A stretch of 5,213 bases of DNA from an uncultured Clostridia bacterium (lineage in GTDB: Bacteria > Bacillota > Clostridia > Christensenellales > Borkfalkiaceae), in the NCBI GenBank assembly GCA_944372565.1, contig CALVZR010000160.1, positions 1-5,213 of the forward strand, given 5' to 3'. Numbering within the stretch: the first letter of the stretch is position 1; every line of letters begins with the position of its first letter. Positions 4,815 through 5,213 of this stretch are shown here, piece after piece. Under the pieces are notes generated by a model. The model was not told the origin of the DNA. It was given only the letters and a program-made list of their open reading frames with translations, and searched no databases. The position numbers and the translations under genes are program-made.

Positions 4815-5213
4815 TTCAGTTCGGAGATGAATCTTTCCAGCCTGTCGAGCCCCTCTTTGATGTCTTCCATCGAGATGGCGTACGAGAGCCGCACGGAATG
4901 ATCGTCGCCGAACGCGATGCCGGGAATGAGCGCCACCCCTTCGGAAAGCGCGGCGTCCGCAAACTGCAAAGACCCTTCTATCTTTTTCCCTTTATAACTC
5001 TTGCCGTAGAGCGCGGAAACATCGGCAAACGCATAGAACGCGCCCATCGGTTCGGGGCAGATCACGCCGTTCATCTTCTGCAGCCTTCCCACCATATACC
5101 TGCGGCGCTCGTCGAAGGTGGCGTGCATCTTCGCGATGAAGTCCTCGCCGCCGTTCAGCGCCGCGACGGAGGCGTACTGCGCGATGGAGCACGGGTTGCT
5201 CGCCGTGTGCGAC
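4811..5213 (-). CDS. Aspartate-type PLP aminotransferase, C-terminal part (cut by window edge)
   Basis: The 133 residues visible are the C-terminal third of a fold-type I aminotransferase of about 395 residues, most like the class I subgroup Ib aspartate aminotransferases of Firmicutes. Aspartate plus 2-oxoglutarate gives oxaloacetate plus glutamate. The fragment starts in SHTASNPCSIAQYA, which follows the PLP-lysine region lying outside the window. PEPMGAFYAFADVS comes next, then LIPGIAFGDDHSVRLSYA, whose Arg is the expected substrate alpha-carboxylate ligand. It ends with MEDIKEGLDRLERFI. The frame is open to the window edge, so start and promoter are not visible. The stop TGA at 4811-4813 touches the ribosome-binding site of the citrate synthase gene. 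Oxaloacetate is the shared metabolite. The aminotransferase call is secure; aspartate specificity is likely but rests on overall pattern. Confidence 0.92.
   Translation of the reverse strand, partial: SHTASNPCSIAQYASVAALNGGEDFIAKMHATFDERRRYMVGRLQKMNGVICPEPMGAFYAFADVSALYGKSYKGKKIEGSLQFADAALSEGVALIPGIAFGDDHSVRLSYAISMEDIKEGLDRLERFISELK

Noticed and set aside
1..5213. Mobile element, phage, CRISPR array, tRNA or defence genes
   Set aside because: I saw no spaced repeats, transposase or integrase motifs, tRNA-like folds or defence domains. All five main genes are housekeeping, metabolic or regulatory types, apart from the unknown P-loop protein.

Overview
The window looks like ordinary chromosomal sequence from a bacterium of the class Clostridia. 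Codons rich in GCG, CGC and CCC alternate with very AT-rich gaps carrying sigma-A type promoters, strong GGAGG ribosome-binding sites and oligo-T terminators. The protein set fits an anaerobe, and a gut Clostridia lineage is a reasonable but weak guess. There is no sign of phage, transposon, CRISPR array, tRNA or rRNA.

Layout, left to right. At 1-496 (minus) is the N-terminal third of threonine synthase, cut by the window edge. At 511-573 is a compact spacer holding a terminator for the gene upstream and a possible thrC promoter that overlaps it. At 575-982 (minus) is a 135-residue P-loop protein of unknown function, with its own strong promoter at 1012-1040. At 1145-2377 (minus) is a Gfo/Idh/MocA-family NAD-dependent oxidoreductase resembling the GH109 glycosidase branch. 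It is transcribed divergently from an AraC-type regulator at 2506-3372 (plus). The 128-bp divergent spacer holds two opposed promoters and a 9-bp inverted repeat, one arm of which covers the -35 position of the oxidoreductase promoter. At 3371-3403 is a perfect 15-bp bidirectional terminator. Right of it are two minus-strand genes, translationally coupled through a 4-base contact: a DRE-TIM acyltransferase, most likely Re-citrate synthase (3411-4802), and the C-terminal third of an aspartate-type aminotransferase (4811-5213, cut by the window edge).

How the genes may work together. The aminotransferase and the citrate synthase share oxaloacetate: transamination interconverts aspartate and oxaloacetate, and citrate formed from oxaloacetate leads to 2-oxoglutarate and glutamate, the amino donor. 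This fits an incomplete TCA route for glutamate-family amino acids. The oxidoreductase and AraC regulator look like a small inducible carbohydrate module. The P-loop gene and thrC are probably separate transcription units.

The points most worth a second look are the citrate synthase assignment and its coupling to the aminotransferase, the uncharacterised small P-loop protein, the divergent control region, and the unclear translation start of the AraC gene. I found no clearly new multi-gene system.
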